From assembly GCA_964538875.1 (NCBI GenBank), contig CAZIHO010000019.1:1-39596 (forward strand): a DNA stretch of 39,596 nt, given 5' to 3'. The translations under genes and the position numbers were made by a program. Every line of letters begins with the position of its first letter. The stretch's first letter is position 1. This DNA is from CAZIHO01 sp964538875. GTDB taxonomy: Bacteria > Pseudomonadota > Gammaproteobacteria > Chromatiales > Chromatiaceae. This document shows, in pieces, positions 25,557-34,513 of this stretch. The notes below the pieces were generated by a model that was not told the origin of the DNA, made no database searches, and worked only from the letters and a program-made list of their open reading frames with translations.

Positions 25557-25865
25557 TTAGCCGGGAGCCACGTAGTTGGGGTCCAAGGGATTTAGAAAGA
25601 TGAACTGGTGGGTACCGGCATCCATTTCCACGAAATCCATGGTGGCTTGATCCAAAAGCGGCAGGTAGTCCGGTTCCATGACGATCTCGACGCCATGGGA
25701 GCGAAAGCTTAAGTCCTCGTCCTTGACTTCATCGAAACCCATTAAATAATTGATGGTGCCGTCTGGCAGACGTCGCGCCGCCAGGCGCAGCGCCATCCCC
25801 TCGGCGCCGCCCTGGTGGGCCGCTTCCCGCACCTGTTTGGCGGCGGATTCAGTGAGTTGGAACAT
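25557..25865 (-). CDS. dsrR: DsrR, A-type-scaffold-like protein lacking Cys
   Basis: This 102-residue protein has the IscA/HesB-like fold pattern (FQLTESAAKQVREA at the start, GMALRLAARR, then a C-terminal FIFLNP) but no cysteine at all, as described for A. vinosum DsrR. It therefore cannot carry an Fe-S cluster in the usual way. I use ATG 25865 with GGGAGA 8 nt upstream; the longer frame to 25970 overlaps dsrN. In A. vinosum DsrR supports dsr expression at a post-transcriptional level, as I recall. It is the last gene of the cluster here; dsrS does not follow. Confidence 0.88.
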   Translation of the reverse strand: MFQLTESAAKQVREAAHQGGAEGMALRLAARRLPDGTINYLMGFDEVKDEDLSFRSHGVEIVMEPDYLPLLDQATMDFVEMDAGTHQFIFLNPLDPNYVAPG

Positions 25866-25911
25866 ATTGGTATTCTCCCACAAGCGGGCATTGGTCTCGC
25901 CCTGAATGAAT

Positions 25912-27288
25912 TCAACGGCGCCGGTAGGTCTGGACCTGGTGAAGAAAATGCTCGGTCCAGCGGCAACCACCCACGTTCCTTAAATGGCTGTAGCAGGCCA
26001 ACAGGTTTTTGTACACCAGGCCGTCGTGGCTGCCATCGATGCCGGTACCGCGCAGCATCTCGAAGCCAAATATTTGGCCGGAAGCCAGATTTTCCAGTCG
26101 AGAATAATGGAATTCGTGGGCGGCAATGGCGTCCCCCGTGACGGGCAAGGGCCAGGGCAGCCACTGAGTTGGCCGTAGGCGCACATAACCGCGCCCCTGG
26201 GGCCGGTCATACATCCGGGTATCGCCGGGAATAATCCCGACCATGGAGCAGGTTTCATCGCGCCATTGGATACTGCGGCTCAGGTACATGAGTCCGCCGC
26301 ACTCCGCATATAGGGGACGGCCGGATTCGACGTAGTCCCGCAACTGGGCGCGTAGGACCCCGTTGGCCTCTAGTGCCGCCAGGTGCATTTCTGGAAACCC
26401 ACCGCCGATGAAGATACCGTCCACGTCAGGCAACTGGCGGTCGGTCATGGGGCTGAAGGGCACTAGTAGAGCACCCGCCGCGACCATGGCTTCCAAGTCG
26501 CCCGGATAATAAAAGCCAAAGGCCCGGTCCTGGGCAATGCCGATGCGGAGCGGCGTATCACTGGAAATCTGTACCGGCACAGGTGCCGTGGCGCAGTCGA
26601 GGGGCGAAGCGCCGTCGGCAATGGCGGATAGCGCGCTAAATTCTACCTGTTCGGCAACGACGCGCCGGATACGTTCGATTTGGGCGCTGGCCTCCTGGGC
26701 TTCGTTGCTGGGAATCAGCCCCAAGTGCCGTTCTACGATGACCAATTCCGAGCATCGTTGGACACTCCCGACTACGGGTATATCGGTGTAATGCTCGATA
26801 ACAGCCCGTAGTTTGCTCTCGTGGCGGCTGCCGTTGACCTTGTTCAGTATCACGCCGGCGATGCGGATGGCTGGGTCGAAGTCCTGGTAACCCAGCAGCA
26901 GCGGCGCAATACCCCGGGTCATGCCCTCGGTGTCGATCACTAATACCACTGGCGCGCCCAGCAGTTTGGCCAGGGCCGCGTTGCTGTTGTGACCATGAAG
27001 GTCCAGTCCGTCGTAGAGTCCTTTGTTGCCCTCGATCAATCCCAGATCCGCGCTGACCATCCGAGAAGCAAAGAGTTGGCGGATTTCGTCCTGGTCCTGG
27101 GTATAAAAATCCAGGTTATAGCAGGGTCGTTGGGTAGCTTGGGTAAGCCACAGGGGATCTATATAGTCTGGCCCCTTTTTGAAGGACTGGATCTGGAGTC
27201 CAAGGCGGGACCATTCGGCGCCCAAACCCACGCACAAGGTGGTTTTGCCGGACGATTTATGGGCTGCGGAAATCAACAGATGGGGCAT
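25912..27288 (-). CDS. dsrN: DsrN, siroheme amidase (CbiA-like amidotransferase)
   Basis: This glutamine-dependent amidotransferase converts siroheme to siroamide, the DsrAB cofactor. It has 458 residues from ATG 27288 (the TTG at 27306 adds six unconserved residues). The N-terminal nucleotide-binding motif is AAHKSSGKTT, as in cobyrinate a,c-diamide synthases. The C-terminal class I glutaminase domain has the nucleophile-region Cys in YAECGGLMYLS. The gap to dsrP is 73 nt and to dsrR is 46 nt. The homologue CbiA/CobB acts on corrinoids, but the dsr context decides the assignment. Confidence 0.93.
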   Translation of the reverse strand: MPHLLISAAHKSSGKTTLCVGLGAEWSRLGLQIQSFKKGPDYIDPLWLTQATQRPCYNLDFYTQDQDEIRQLFASRMVSADLGLIEGNKGLYDGLDLHGHNSNAALAKLLGAPVVLVIDTEGMTRGIAPLLLGYQDFDPAIRIAGVILNKVNGSRHESKLRAVIEHYTDIPVVGSVQRCSELVIVERHLGLIPSNEAQEASAQIERIRRVVAEQVEFSALSAIADGASPLDCATAPVPVQISSDTPLRIGIAQDRAFGFYYPGDLEAMVAAGALLVPFSPMTDRQLPDVDGIFIGGGFPEMHLAALEANGVLRAQLRDYVESGRPLYAECGGLMYLSRSIQWRDETCSMVGIIPGDTRMYDRPQGRGYVRLRPTQWLPWPLPVTGDAIAAHEFHYSRLENLASGQIFGFEMLRGTGIDGSHDGLVYKNLLACYSHLRNVGGCRWTEHFLHQVQTYRRR

Positions 27289-27360
27289 GGAGTCCCGCCG
27301 AACCAAGTAGCAGGGCTAAAACGACGAGGGCGGTCACTAGACCGCCCCGCAGGAGAATCA

Positions 27361-28587
27361 TCAAGCGTGGGCTGATTTAATGTCTAAGGCTTCGTCCGCT
27401 AAGGATTCCGGAAGGAACTTAAGGGCACGAACCCCCACCGCTGTGACGGTCATCGCTAACGCCATTCCACCCAGACCTAGCAGCAACTCCGGCAGGCTGG
27501 GACTGTAGGGTGCCATCTGGGCGGCTTGGGCCCCGAACCCTTCGTCCAGCAGGGTCATGCCGGGGAACATTTCCAGGGGGTATACCTGGCCACCGACGAT
27601 GATGAAGTACATAGACGCCAGCCCCCCAAGGATCACCAGGGCGCAGGTCGAGGCGAACCAAGTGCGGGATTTGCCCAACACTGGGTGGTAGATGATACCC
27701 AGGGGGATAAGTCCCCCCAGCAACACATGCCCAAACCAAAACATGACACTGTAGATGCCGCCATTGAGCAGGATGAAGCTCTCGACACCGTGGTATTTGG
27801 TGCCATATAGCTTGGTCAGGTGATAAATCAGGCTCAGGAACAGGACCGCGCCCACGAACAGGCCTAACAGACGGCGCAGCCGATCCAACAATCCATCCCC
27901 CAGCGGGCGGCCTTCTTGGTTGAAGGCGAACATGAGCACCAGCACGAACACCGCCAGTCCAAAGGCAAAAGACATGACGATGAACAGAGGTGGCAGGATC
28001 GCCGAATCATAGGCTTGCCGGGCGACCAGGAAACCGAAGATGGACCCGGTGCCGGTGGTGAGGGCTAGGCGCCAGACAAACGCCAGAAAGCCAACCGGTT
28101 TCACATAGTCGGCGGCCTTGCGTTCCATCATGGTCCAGAGATAGGCCGCGACGATGACCATGAACCCGGTATAAAGATAAATGTTCCAGGCGAAGATAGA
28201 TTTGAAGTTGTACGTGGTCATGGCCACAATCAACCGGTCCGGGCGCCCTAGATCCAGCACCAAGACCAGCAGTCCGGCGACTAGCAAGGCGATGGCGAGC
28301 AGTCCAGACAGGCGCGCGAGGGGCTTATACAGGGTCTTGCCAAACACGGAGCCAATAGAGGCCACGTTCAAGGCGCCGGACGCGGCGACGATCAGGAATA
28401 CCGCGAAGACGTGGGGGGTTCCCCACACCACCAGGTTGGACATACCCGTGACCCAGTGGCCGTGATGTTCCATGTATAGGGCCGCCAGTCCACCGATTGC
28501 GGCCAGTCCGCCGAGTAGTGCCAACAGCCCCCAGTAACGGGCGCCTGGAATCATCCATTCCCGATAACTGATTTTTTTGCTCGCCAT
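27361..28587 (-). CDS. dsrP: DsrP, NrfD/PsrC-like quinone-interacting membrane subunit
   Basis: This 408-residue integral membrane protein has about ten helices and belongs to the NrfD/PsrC family. It is part of the DsrMKJOP transmembrane complex and probably exchanges electrons with the quinone pool on behalf of the periplasmic DsrJO module. Family markers include the N-terminal amphipathic YREWMIPGARYW, followed by the first helix, and HVLLGGLIPLGIIYHP. It carries no heme. A strong AAGGAGAG site lies upstream. The gap to dsrO is 13 nt. Confidence 0.95.
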   Translation of the reverse strand: MASKKISYREWMIPGARYWGLLALLGGLAAIGGLAALYMEHHGHWVTGMSNLVVWGTPHVFAVFLIVAASGALNVASIGSVFGKTLYKPLARLSGLLAIALLVAGLLVLVLDLGRPDRLIVAMTTYNFKSIFAWNIYLYTGFMVIVAAYLWTMMERKAADYVKPVGFLAFVWRLALTTGTGSIFGFLVARQAYDSAILPPLFIVMSFAFGLAVFVLVLMFAFNQEGRPLGDGLLDRLRRLLGLFVGAVLFLSLIYHLTKLYGTKYHGVESFILLNGGIYSVMFWFGHVLLGGLIPLGIIYHPVLGKSRTWFASTCALVILGGLASMYFIIVGGQVYPLEMFPGMTLLDEGFGAQAAQMAPYSPSLPELLLGLGGMALAMTVTAVGVRALKFLPESLADEALDIKSAHA

Positions 28588-28600
28588 CCGATTCTCTCCT

Positions 28601-29377
28601 TTAAACGCCGCTGTAGCGAACGCTGGTATTCAACTGCAAATCGGCCCGAATCTGGCGGCTAGCCTGAGCGGCGATAGCCTTGGAGATGGCGCTGTTGGGG
28701 TCGTTCAGGTCACCGAATAGAATGGCCTGGTGACCCGCCATAGAACAGGCGTCCTGGCAAGCGGTGCTGTTCTGGCCATTGTCCAAGCGATGCACGCAAA
28801 AATTACAACTTTCCACACAGCCCTTGCCCCGGGGGGTATGACTCAACTGATTGGTCACGTCTTCGTGGATAAAGGAACGGGCATGGTAGGGGCAGGCCAT
28901 CATGCAGTAACGGCAGCCGATGCAGGTGTGCCGGTCCACCATGACGATGCCGTCCGCACGCCGGAAGGAAGCCCCGGTGGGGCACACATCCACGCAGGGC
29001 GGATGTTCGCAGTGCTGGCAGAGTAGGGGCAAATGGGTGGTGCGACCTGATAAATTGTCCTTGAGGGCGGCCTTGCGGATCCAGGTGGGGCGCTGTTGAG
29101 TCGCCTTATCGGGCGACACATGGGCCGTCTTGGGCACTAGGTCGATGCCATTTTCCTTGTTGCAGGCCTGTACGCAGGCGTCACAGCCACTGGCGCACTT
29201 GTTGGTATCGATCAACATTCCCCAGCGCACCTTGCTGGACACGGGTTCCCCCCGTGGAGCGGCGTCGGCGACTCCGTGCAGAACAACGCCCGGCGCCAGG
29301 CAAAGGCTGGCGGCGCCGACCGCGCCACCGAGAAAGGAGCGTCGGCCCTGGTCAAACGGCTTGGCTTGATTGCTCAT
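28601..29377 (-). CDS. dsrO: DsrO, periplasmic iron-sulfur protein
   Basis: This 258-residue protein is predicted to be exported by Tat (RRSFLGG at 12-18, hydrophobic stretch to about 30). It is a four-cluster ferredoxin-type electron carrier in the DsrMKJOP complex. Four Cys groups are visible: CASGCDACVQAC, CQHCEHPPCVDVC, CIGCRYCMMAC and a group around CVESCNFC with a later CQDAC. That gives enough ligands for several [4Fe-4S] clusters. It starts 1 nt after the dsrJ stop, so translation is coupled. Confidence 0.95.
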   Translation of the reverse strand: MSNQAKPFDQGRRSFLGGAVGAASLCLAPGVVLHGVADAAPRGEPVSSKVRWGMLIDTNKCASGCDACVQACNKENGIDLVPKTAHVSPDKATQQRPTWIRKAALKDNLSGRTTHLPLLCQHCEHPPCVDVCPTGASFRRADGIVMVDRHTCIGCRYCMMACPYHARSFIHEDVTNQLSHTPRGKGCVESCNFCVHRLDNGQNSTACQDACSMAGHQAILFGDLNDPNSAISKAIAAQASRQIRADLQLNTSVRYSGV

Positions 29378-29378
29378 C

Positions 29379-29867
29379 TCAGTTGCCCTTGGTCGCGTCG
29401 GTGGGGATCAAGGCGAGTGCCGGACGGGGCGATACCCCTGGTTCCAGCGCCAGGCCGGTAGCGGTAGCGGGCGCGGGTCCGTTGGGGACCGGCGAGTGGC
29501 AGGCGAAGCAGGTCAACTCCGTGCCCACCTTGTCGTGACAGGCATCGCAGAATTGATTTTGCGCATTGGCTGGCACCGGCTTGCCTTGGCGGTCAAGTTG
29601 AACATGACAATCCACGCAGCCCACCAGACTATGCTGAGTGGCGCGGATACCTTGATGCACGGTGGCATCCCGTTGATGCTTGATGAGTTCCATGTGGTTG
29701 CGCCGAATGACCTCGGTCGGTTCCACACATTGCTTGACCTTGGCTGCCCGGGCGGAACCCGCTACCGTTTCAGGACCCTGCTCCGCAGAGCATCCGGCCA
29801 GGGCAACCAGGATCCCGGCGAACCAAAGCGCCAGGAGGGAGTTACCCGCACGCAAGAAAAAATTCAT
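29379..29867 (-). CDS. dsrJ: DsrJ, triheme cytochrome c
   Basis: This 162-residue periplasmic cytochrome is the redox partner of the DsrMKJOP complex. The N-terminal membrane anchor or signal (residues 5-25) is followed by three heme motifs: CVDCH, CDACH and CFACH. An additional Cys47 (KQCVEP) lies before the heme region and matches the unusual Cys heme ligand of A. vinosum DsrJ (Cys46). His residues at 58, 64 and 71 may be distal ligands. A strong GGGAGGAG site lies before the ATG. Confidence 0.95.
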   Translation of the reverse strand: MNFFLRAGNSLLALWFAGILVALAGCSAEQGPETVAGSARAAKVKQCVEPTEVIRRNHMELIKHQRDATVHQGIRATQHSLVGCVDCHVQLDRQGKPVPANAQNQFCDACHDKVGTELTCFACHSPVPNGPAPATATGLALEPGVSPRPALALIPTDATKGN

Positions 29868-29927
29868 CTACTCCTCCCGTTGCGGTCACCGATACAAAAG
29901 GGCGCGATCAGCCCACCGGCATGGCTC

Positions 29928-29952
29928 CCCGGGGGCGATTGCTGCCCCCGGG
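29928..29952 (-). repeat. 9-bp GC hairpin between dsrL and dsrJ
   Basis: CCCGGGGGC (29928-29936) and GCCCCCGGG (29944-29952) are exact reverse complements with a 7-nt loop, in the 110-nt gap between the dsrL stop and the dsrJ start. There is no T-run. It likely forms an RNA stem in the polycistronic message that may guide processing or protect the dsrL 3' end. Its core matches the hairpin downstream of dsrC. Confidence 0.55.
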
Positions 29953-29977
29953 TTGGCCTGTCCTAAAACAGCGGTGA

Positions 29978-31939
29978 TTAGTCGCCCAATCCCATTTGGA
30001 TGTAGCCGGTGGGGCAGACATCGGCACAAATGTGGCACCCGATGCACTTGGCATAATCCGTCGCCACGTAGCGGCCCATGGTGGCCTCCTTCTTAGGCAC
30101 CCGGTAAACCGCAGTCTGGGGACAGAAGATCACACAGTTGTCGCATTCAAAGCAGAGGCCGCAACTCATGCAACGCTTAGCCTCGGTGATTGCTTCCTCA
30201 GCGCTCAAGCAGATCAAGCGCTCCTTGAAGTGACCGAGCACCTCGTCCGCCGATGGCACTTCTTCTTTGCGCTTGACCCGTAGAGCATGATTGAAATGCC
30301 CCAGGAACAGCTTGTCGTGGGAGCAGATCTCCTGGAAGGAGCGGTCCTCATAGTTGTGAACCGCCCAGTTCCCGTCTGAGGTGCCGCGCATGTCGCCCCG
30401 TTCCGCCGCCGTGAACGCCTGGGGCGCCAGCTTTTGCTCGCTGAGTTTGTCCATCAGGTCGAAATGATGCACGTCCACCTTGGGCCGCTTCTTTTGCTCC
30501 AAGCCGCGCAGGAAGAGGTCGATCGAATCAGCGGCGATAGTGGCCTGGCCCACTGCGGTGGTAAGCAAATGGGGCCGGATGATATCGCCCGCCACGAAAT
30601 GGCCGGGCTTGCCGGGCACCTGATAGAAGGAGTCGGCGTTCATCAGGCCACGACCGTTGTCGAACTGCTCCAGGCCCCGCATGTCGCCGCCTTGACCGAT
30701 GGCGGACACGATGAGGTCTGCTTCCAGAATCTGGGGCTCAGCGCCGTCCAGGACCACCGGGCGATCCTTGACCATCTTGCAGGCGACAATCTTTAAGCCA
30801 GTGGCGCGACCATCTGCACCCTTAATGACCTCCAGGGGCATGACACCGTCCAAAATCTCAACGCCCTCCTGGATGGCGTCCATGACTTCATGCTCGGCAG
30901 CGGTCATCTGGTCTTTGGAGAACAGGGACGTGAGGGTCGCCTTGGCGCCCTGGCGCGCTGCGGTGACCGCCGCGTCATGCATTACGTAGCTTTCATGCAC
31001 CACCAACTCCGGCCGGTCGGACGGATTGGTATGCTCGATGTGGCCGAGGCGCCGGGCCACGGAAACCACGTCAATGGATGTGTCGCCGCCGCCAACGCAG
31101 ACGACCCGGTCGGCCGTCACCTTCATGCGACCTTCATTGAAGGCCTTGAGGAAGGCGACGCCGGATACGCAGTTGGGGGTGCCGTCCCAGCCCGGAACCG
31201 GCAGACCGCGACCTGCTTGGCAACCGATGGCCCAAAGGATGGCGTCGTAGTCCTTTTCCAGTTGCTCCACCGAAATGTCCACGCCGACCCGCACCTTGGT
31301 GCGAACCTCGACGCCCATGTCGATGATGCGTTGAATCTCGGCAGTCAACTTGTCCCTGGGCACCCGATAGCCGGGAATGCCGTAGCGGAACATGCCGCCT
31401 AAGTCGTCGTTCATTTCAAAGATAGTGGCGCCGTGGCCCTTGCGCCGCAGTTGGTAGGCGGTCGACAGACCGGCGGGGCCGCCGCCAACGATGGCCACCC
31501 GCTTGCCAGTGTCTGGACCGGCGCTGAAGCGATAGCCCTGGGCAATGGCGTGGTCGCCGATAAATTGCTCCACCGCGTTGATGCCGACGAAATCCTCGAC
31601 TTCATTACGATTGCAGCCGTCCTGGCAGGGCGCGGGACAGACCCGGCCCATCATGGAAGGGAAGGGGTTGGCGTCCACATTGCGGCGGAACGCGTATTCC
31701 TTCCAATCCATGCCGGCTTCCGGCTTTTCGGTTTGGCGCACAATCGACAACCAACCGCGAATATCGTGGCCGGACGGACAGCTCCCCTGGCAGGGCGGCG
31801 TCTTATGAACGTAAGTCGGACATTTGTGGGAGGTGTCCTGAACGAAGATCATGTCGGTCAGCCTCTTCCACTGATCGTCGCCGTCCTTGAACCGGCGCCA
31901 AGTCAGTTTGGTGCTTGTTTCTTTGCGTGGAGTCGCCAT
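29978..31939 (-). CDS. dsrL: DsrL, NAD(P)H/FAD iron-sulfur oxidoreductase
   Basis: This 653-residue flavoprotein resembles the small subunit of glutamate synthase. In sulfur oxidisers it accepts electrons from DsrAB during sulfide/persulfide oxidation and passes them to NAD(P)+. The N-terminal Cys region (CPTYVHKTPPCQGSC, VCPAPCQDGC) binds Fe-S. FAD (GGGPAGLSTA) and NAD(P) (GGGDTSIDVVSVARRLG) Rossmann motifs follow. The C-terminus has two ferredoxin motifs, CMSCGLCFECDNC and CIGCHICADVC. A perfect AGGAGG ribosome site lies upstream. The presence of DsrL favours the oxidative direction of the pathway. Confidence 0.96.
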   Translation of the reverse strand: MATPRKETSTKLTWRRFKDGDDQWKRLTDMIFVQDTSHKCPTYVHKTPPCQGSCPSGHDIRGWLSIVRQTEKPEAGMDWKEYAFRRNVDANPFPSMMGRVCPAPCQDGCNRNEVEDFVGINAVEQFIGDHAIAQGYRFSAGPDTGKRVAIVGGGPAGLSTAYQLRRKGHGATIFEMNDDLGGMFRYGIPGYRVPRDKLTAEIQRIIDMGVEVRTKVRVGVDISVEQLEKDYDAILWAIGCQAGRGLPVPGWDGTPNCVSGVAFLKAFNEGRMKVTADRVVCVGGGDTSIDVVSVARRLGHIEHTNPSDRPELVVHESYVMHDAAVTAARQGAKATLTSLFSKDQMTAAEHEVMDAIQEGVEILDGVMPLEVIKGADGRATGLKIVACKMVKDRPVVLDGAEPQILEADLIVSAIGQGGDMRGLEQFDNGRGLMNADSFYQVPGKPGHFVAGDIIRPHLLTTAVGQATIAADSIDLFLRGLEQKKRPKVDVHHFDLMDKLSEQKLAPQAFTAAERGDMRGTSDGNWAVHNYEDRSFQEICSHDKLFLGHFNHALRVKRKEEVPSADEVLGHFKERLICLSAEEAITEAKRCMSCGLCFECDNCVIFCPQTAVYRVPKKEATMGRYVATDYAKCIGCHICADVCPTGYIQMGLGD

Positions 31940-32019
31940 TGATCTACCTCCTAAGCCTATAAAAGCCCAAATGCGGGATTTCCTGGTGGATAACCCGATA
32001 ATTCTTGCCGACGTTCGGC

Positions 32020-33555
32020 CTATGCCTCGTCCTCGTCGTCCTCATCCTCGTCGTCTTCCGACTTCTGTCCTGTCAGGATGATGGCGTTGCTCACCAGCTG
32101 GTGCAGGCTGACGATCTGGTCCATGGTGAGCCCGTAGTAGGGCAGAACCTTGGTGAATTGGCTCTTGCAGATGGCGCAGATCGCGGCCATGTGGGTGACG
32201 CCCTGTTCTTGCATGACGTTGTTCAGCGCTTCCACCCGGGGCTTGGCGCCCTTGACCCGCAGTTCCATCAGGTCGTCGGTGAGCAAGCCGCCGCCGCCGC
32301 CGCAACAGAAGGATTTTTCGCGGATGGTGTCCGCGTCCATGTCCACATAGTGGTTGCAGACCGCCTTGATGATGTTTCGGGGAATGTCGAACTGGCCACC
32401 GGGCTGGGCACCCATGCGGGAGCCCCGCGCCACATTGCAGGAATCGTGGAACGTCAGGACCATCTCGTCATTCTGGGTTTTGTCGAATTGCAGCTTGCCC
32501 TGCTGAATCAGGTCCCAGGTGAATTCGCAAATGTGCTGGGGAACCGGATAGTTGGGATCCAGGAAATCCCAGGGCCCAGCCAGGGTATTCAGGAAGCTGT
32601 AGGCTACCCGCCAAGCGTGACCACATTCGCCAAAAACAATGCGCTTGACGCCCAAGTCCAGGGCTGCCTTGCGAATGCGTTGGGAGATGCGCCGCATGTT
32701 CTCGTAGGAGCCGATGAACATGCCAAAGTTAGCCGCTTCTGAGGCGTGGGTGCTCAGGGTCCAGGAAATTCCTGCTTCGTGGAACACCTTGCCGTAGCCG
32801 ATCAGGCCGTCGACGTGGGGCTCGGCAAAGAAGTCCGCCGACGGCGTGACCAGCAGCACCTCGGCGCCCTTTTGGTCGATCGGATATTTGACCGCGACGC
32901 CGGTGTCATCCAGAACGTCTTCTTCCAAACCCTCCAAAGTATCCCGCAGGGCGGGTCCTGGCAGGCCCAGGTTATTGCCGATCTTGTAAACCTTGGCGAT
33001 GATTTCGTTGCAGTACTTCTGGCCCATGCCGATGCTGTCCATGATTTCACGGGCAGCCATGGAAATCTCCGCCGTGTCGATGCCGTAAGGGCAGAACACG
33101 GAACAGCGACGACATTGGGAGCACTGATGGAAATAGCTGTACCAGTCGTCCAGCACTTCCCGGGTGAGATCCTCGGCGCCGACCAGTTTTGGAAAATATT
33201 TGCCGGCCAGGGTGAAATAACGCCGATAGACCTTCCGCAACAGGTCTTGGCGGGCCACTGGCATATTCTTGGGATCTTGAGTCCCCAGGAAATAATGACA
33301 TTTATCGGTGCAAGCACCGCATTTCACGCACGAATCTAGGTAAACCTGAAGGGAGCGGTACTTGCCCAACAGTTCACCCATCTTACCGATGGCCTTTTCC
33401 TGCCAGTTTTCCACCAACTCGCCGGGAAACCCAAGGGGCGCCTGGAATTCCAAGCGGGATACAAACGGCCGGCTATGGGCCATGGTGCCGGCGGTCACCG
33501 GCGGAACTTCGAGATATTCCTGAAGCGCCGGGACCTGGAAGTCAGCCTTGGCCAT
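32020..33555 (-). CDS. dsrK: DsrK, HdrD-like catalytic iron-sulfur subunit
   Basis: This 511-residue cytoplasmic-facing subunit of DsrMKJOP is related to heterodisulfide reductase HdrD and acts on the redox state of DsrC. Two ferredoxin motifs are present, CVKCGACTDKC (residues about 76-86) and CSQCRRCSVFC. CCG-domain cysteines for the special [4Fe-4S] site are present at GECGHAW, HDSCNVAR, FCCGGGGG and CAICKSQF. The last 13 residues (SEDDEDEDDEDEA) form a very acidic tail. GAGGAGG lies upstream, and the gap from dsrM is 46 nt. Confidence 0.95.
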   Translation of the reverse strand: MAKADFQVPALQEYLEVPPVTAGTMAHSRPFVSRLEFQAPLGFPGELVENWQEKAIGKMGELLGKYRSLQVYLDSCVKCGACTDKCHYFLGTQDPKNMPVARQDLLRKVYRRYFTLAGKYFPKLVGAEDLTREVLDDWYSYFHQCSQCRRCSVFCPYGIDTAEISMAAREIMDSIGMGQKYCNEIIAKVYKIGNNLGLPGPALRDTLEGLEEDVLDDTGVAVKYPIDQKGAEVLLVTPSADFFAEPHVDGLIGYGKVFHEAGISWTLSTHASEAANFGMFIGSYENMRRISQRIRKAALDLGVKRIVFGECGHAWRVAYSFLNTLAGPWDFLDPNYPVPQHICEFTWDLIQQGKLQFDKTQNDEMVLTFHDSCNVARGSRMGAQPGGQFDIPRNIIKAVCNHYVDMDADTIREKSFCCGGGGGLLTDDLMELRVKGAKPRVEALNNVMQEQGVTHMAAICAICKSQFTKVLPYYGLTMDQIVSLHQLVSNAIILTGQKSEDDEDEDDEDEA

Positions 33556-33601
33556 GGATCCTCCTCGTCAACTCAAATGGATAGGCGTAGGCGAAAAAAC
33601 C

Positions 33602-34321
33602 CTAACGCTCCAGTTCTCGGGCCCAGGGGGCCAGGTGGCGCACTTCCCGAGGGTTGTCCACCTGATTGCGGGACGGGCTAAAGAACAGTCCGGGCGCATG
33701 TAGCAACTTGCTGAAGGGCAGGATAATCATGAGCAGCGCCACCAGCGCCAAATGGATCAATAGCAGGGGATCCATGGGCAACGGTTGCCAATTAAAGACC
33801 ATCAAGCCATGGAAGAAGCTCTTGACCGCCACGATGTCAGTGTGGGAAATGAATTTGGTACCGAGACCGGACAGGCCGATCGCCAGCAGGAGTACCAACA
33901 TCAAATGATCCGATGGCGCCGAGATATAGCGAACCCGATCCACCAGGAAACGCCGGGCCCACAGGCCAGCTAAGCCGGCGATCATGGCAAAGCCCGCGTA
34001 TATGCCGAAAGGTTGCACCAGCACCAAGGGATAGGGCAGGGGGTCCCAGAAATAGCGACTGTGGCGGAGCACGATCAGGAACAGAGAAAAATGGAACACC
34101 CAGGAGAATAGCCAGGTCCATTTGGTTCCCTTGAATAAGCTCTCGAAGAACACCACCTCCCGGGCAATTCGCAGAGCGACCCCCGTGCGGGTAATAGGCG
34201 CTGGGGTGGTGGGAATCTTGAGGGGCGCCGGAGTGCGGGCGTATTTTAAGATCCGGGCAACCAGGCCACCTAGCAGGACGGCGGTGGCAAAGTAGAAGAG
34301 CAAGGCATAAAGGACCGACAT
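33602..34321 (-). CDS. dsrM: DsrM, NarI-like cytochrome b membrane subunit
   Basis: This 239-residue protein with five or six membrane helices is related to nitrate reductase NarI and anchors DsrK in the inner membrane. It is expected to carry two b hemes and to interact with quinones. Candidate heme histidines lie in the helices with WVFHFSLFLIVLRHSR and FFHGLMVF, and another in LLLIHLALVALL. The N-terminal helix (ALLFYFATAVLLGGLVARI) and the order M-K are typical. It follows dsrC after a 227-nt gap containing a hairpin. Confidence 0.93.
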   Translation of the reverse strand: MSVLYALLFYFATAVLLGGLVARILKYARTPAPLKIPTTPAPITRTGVALRIAREVVFFESLFKGTKWTWLFSWVFHFSLFLIVLRHSRYFWDPLPYPLVLVQPFGIYAGFAMIAGLAGLWARRFLVDRVRYISAPSDHLMLVLLLAIGLSGLGTKFISHTDIVAVKSFFHGLMVFNWQPLPMDPLLLIHLALVALLMIILPFSKLLHAPGLFFSPSRNQVDNPREVRHLAPWARELER

Positions 34322-34513
34322 ATTCCTGCTACCTTTGGGTTGACTTCACCTGTTAGGCGCACCTGTTGATCTTGACCAGACCAACCCGGAGGGCGCCCAT
34401 CCCGACTAAATCCATGATGTTCCACTCTGGCGAACCCAGCGCGTCACGCCGAACGTTGACGGGGTGCGCGGTCAGTCTCGCTGGTTACTTGAGGCAACCC
34501 GGACGGGACTTCC

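Noticed and set aside
25557..25970. 137-residue form of dsrR
   Set aside because: It would overlap the end of dsrN and add unconserved residues; ATG 25865 has a good ribosome site.
32005..32742. 245-residue plus-strand ORF inside dsrK
   Set aside because: Mirror frame of dsrK; no domains and no ribosome site.
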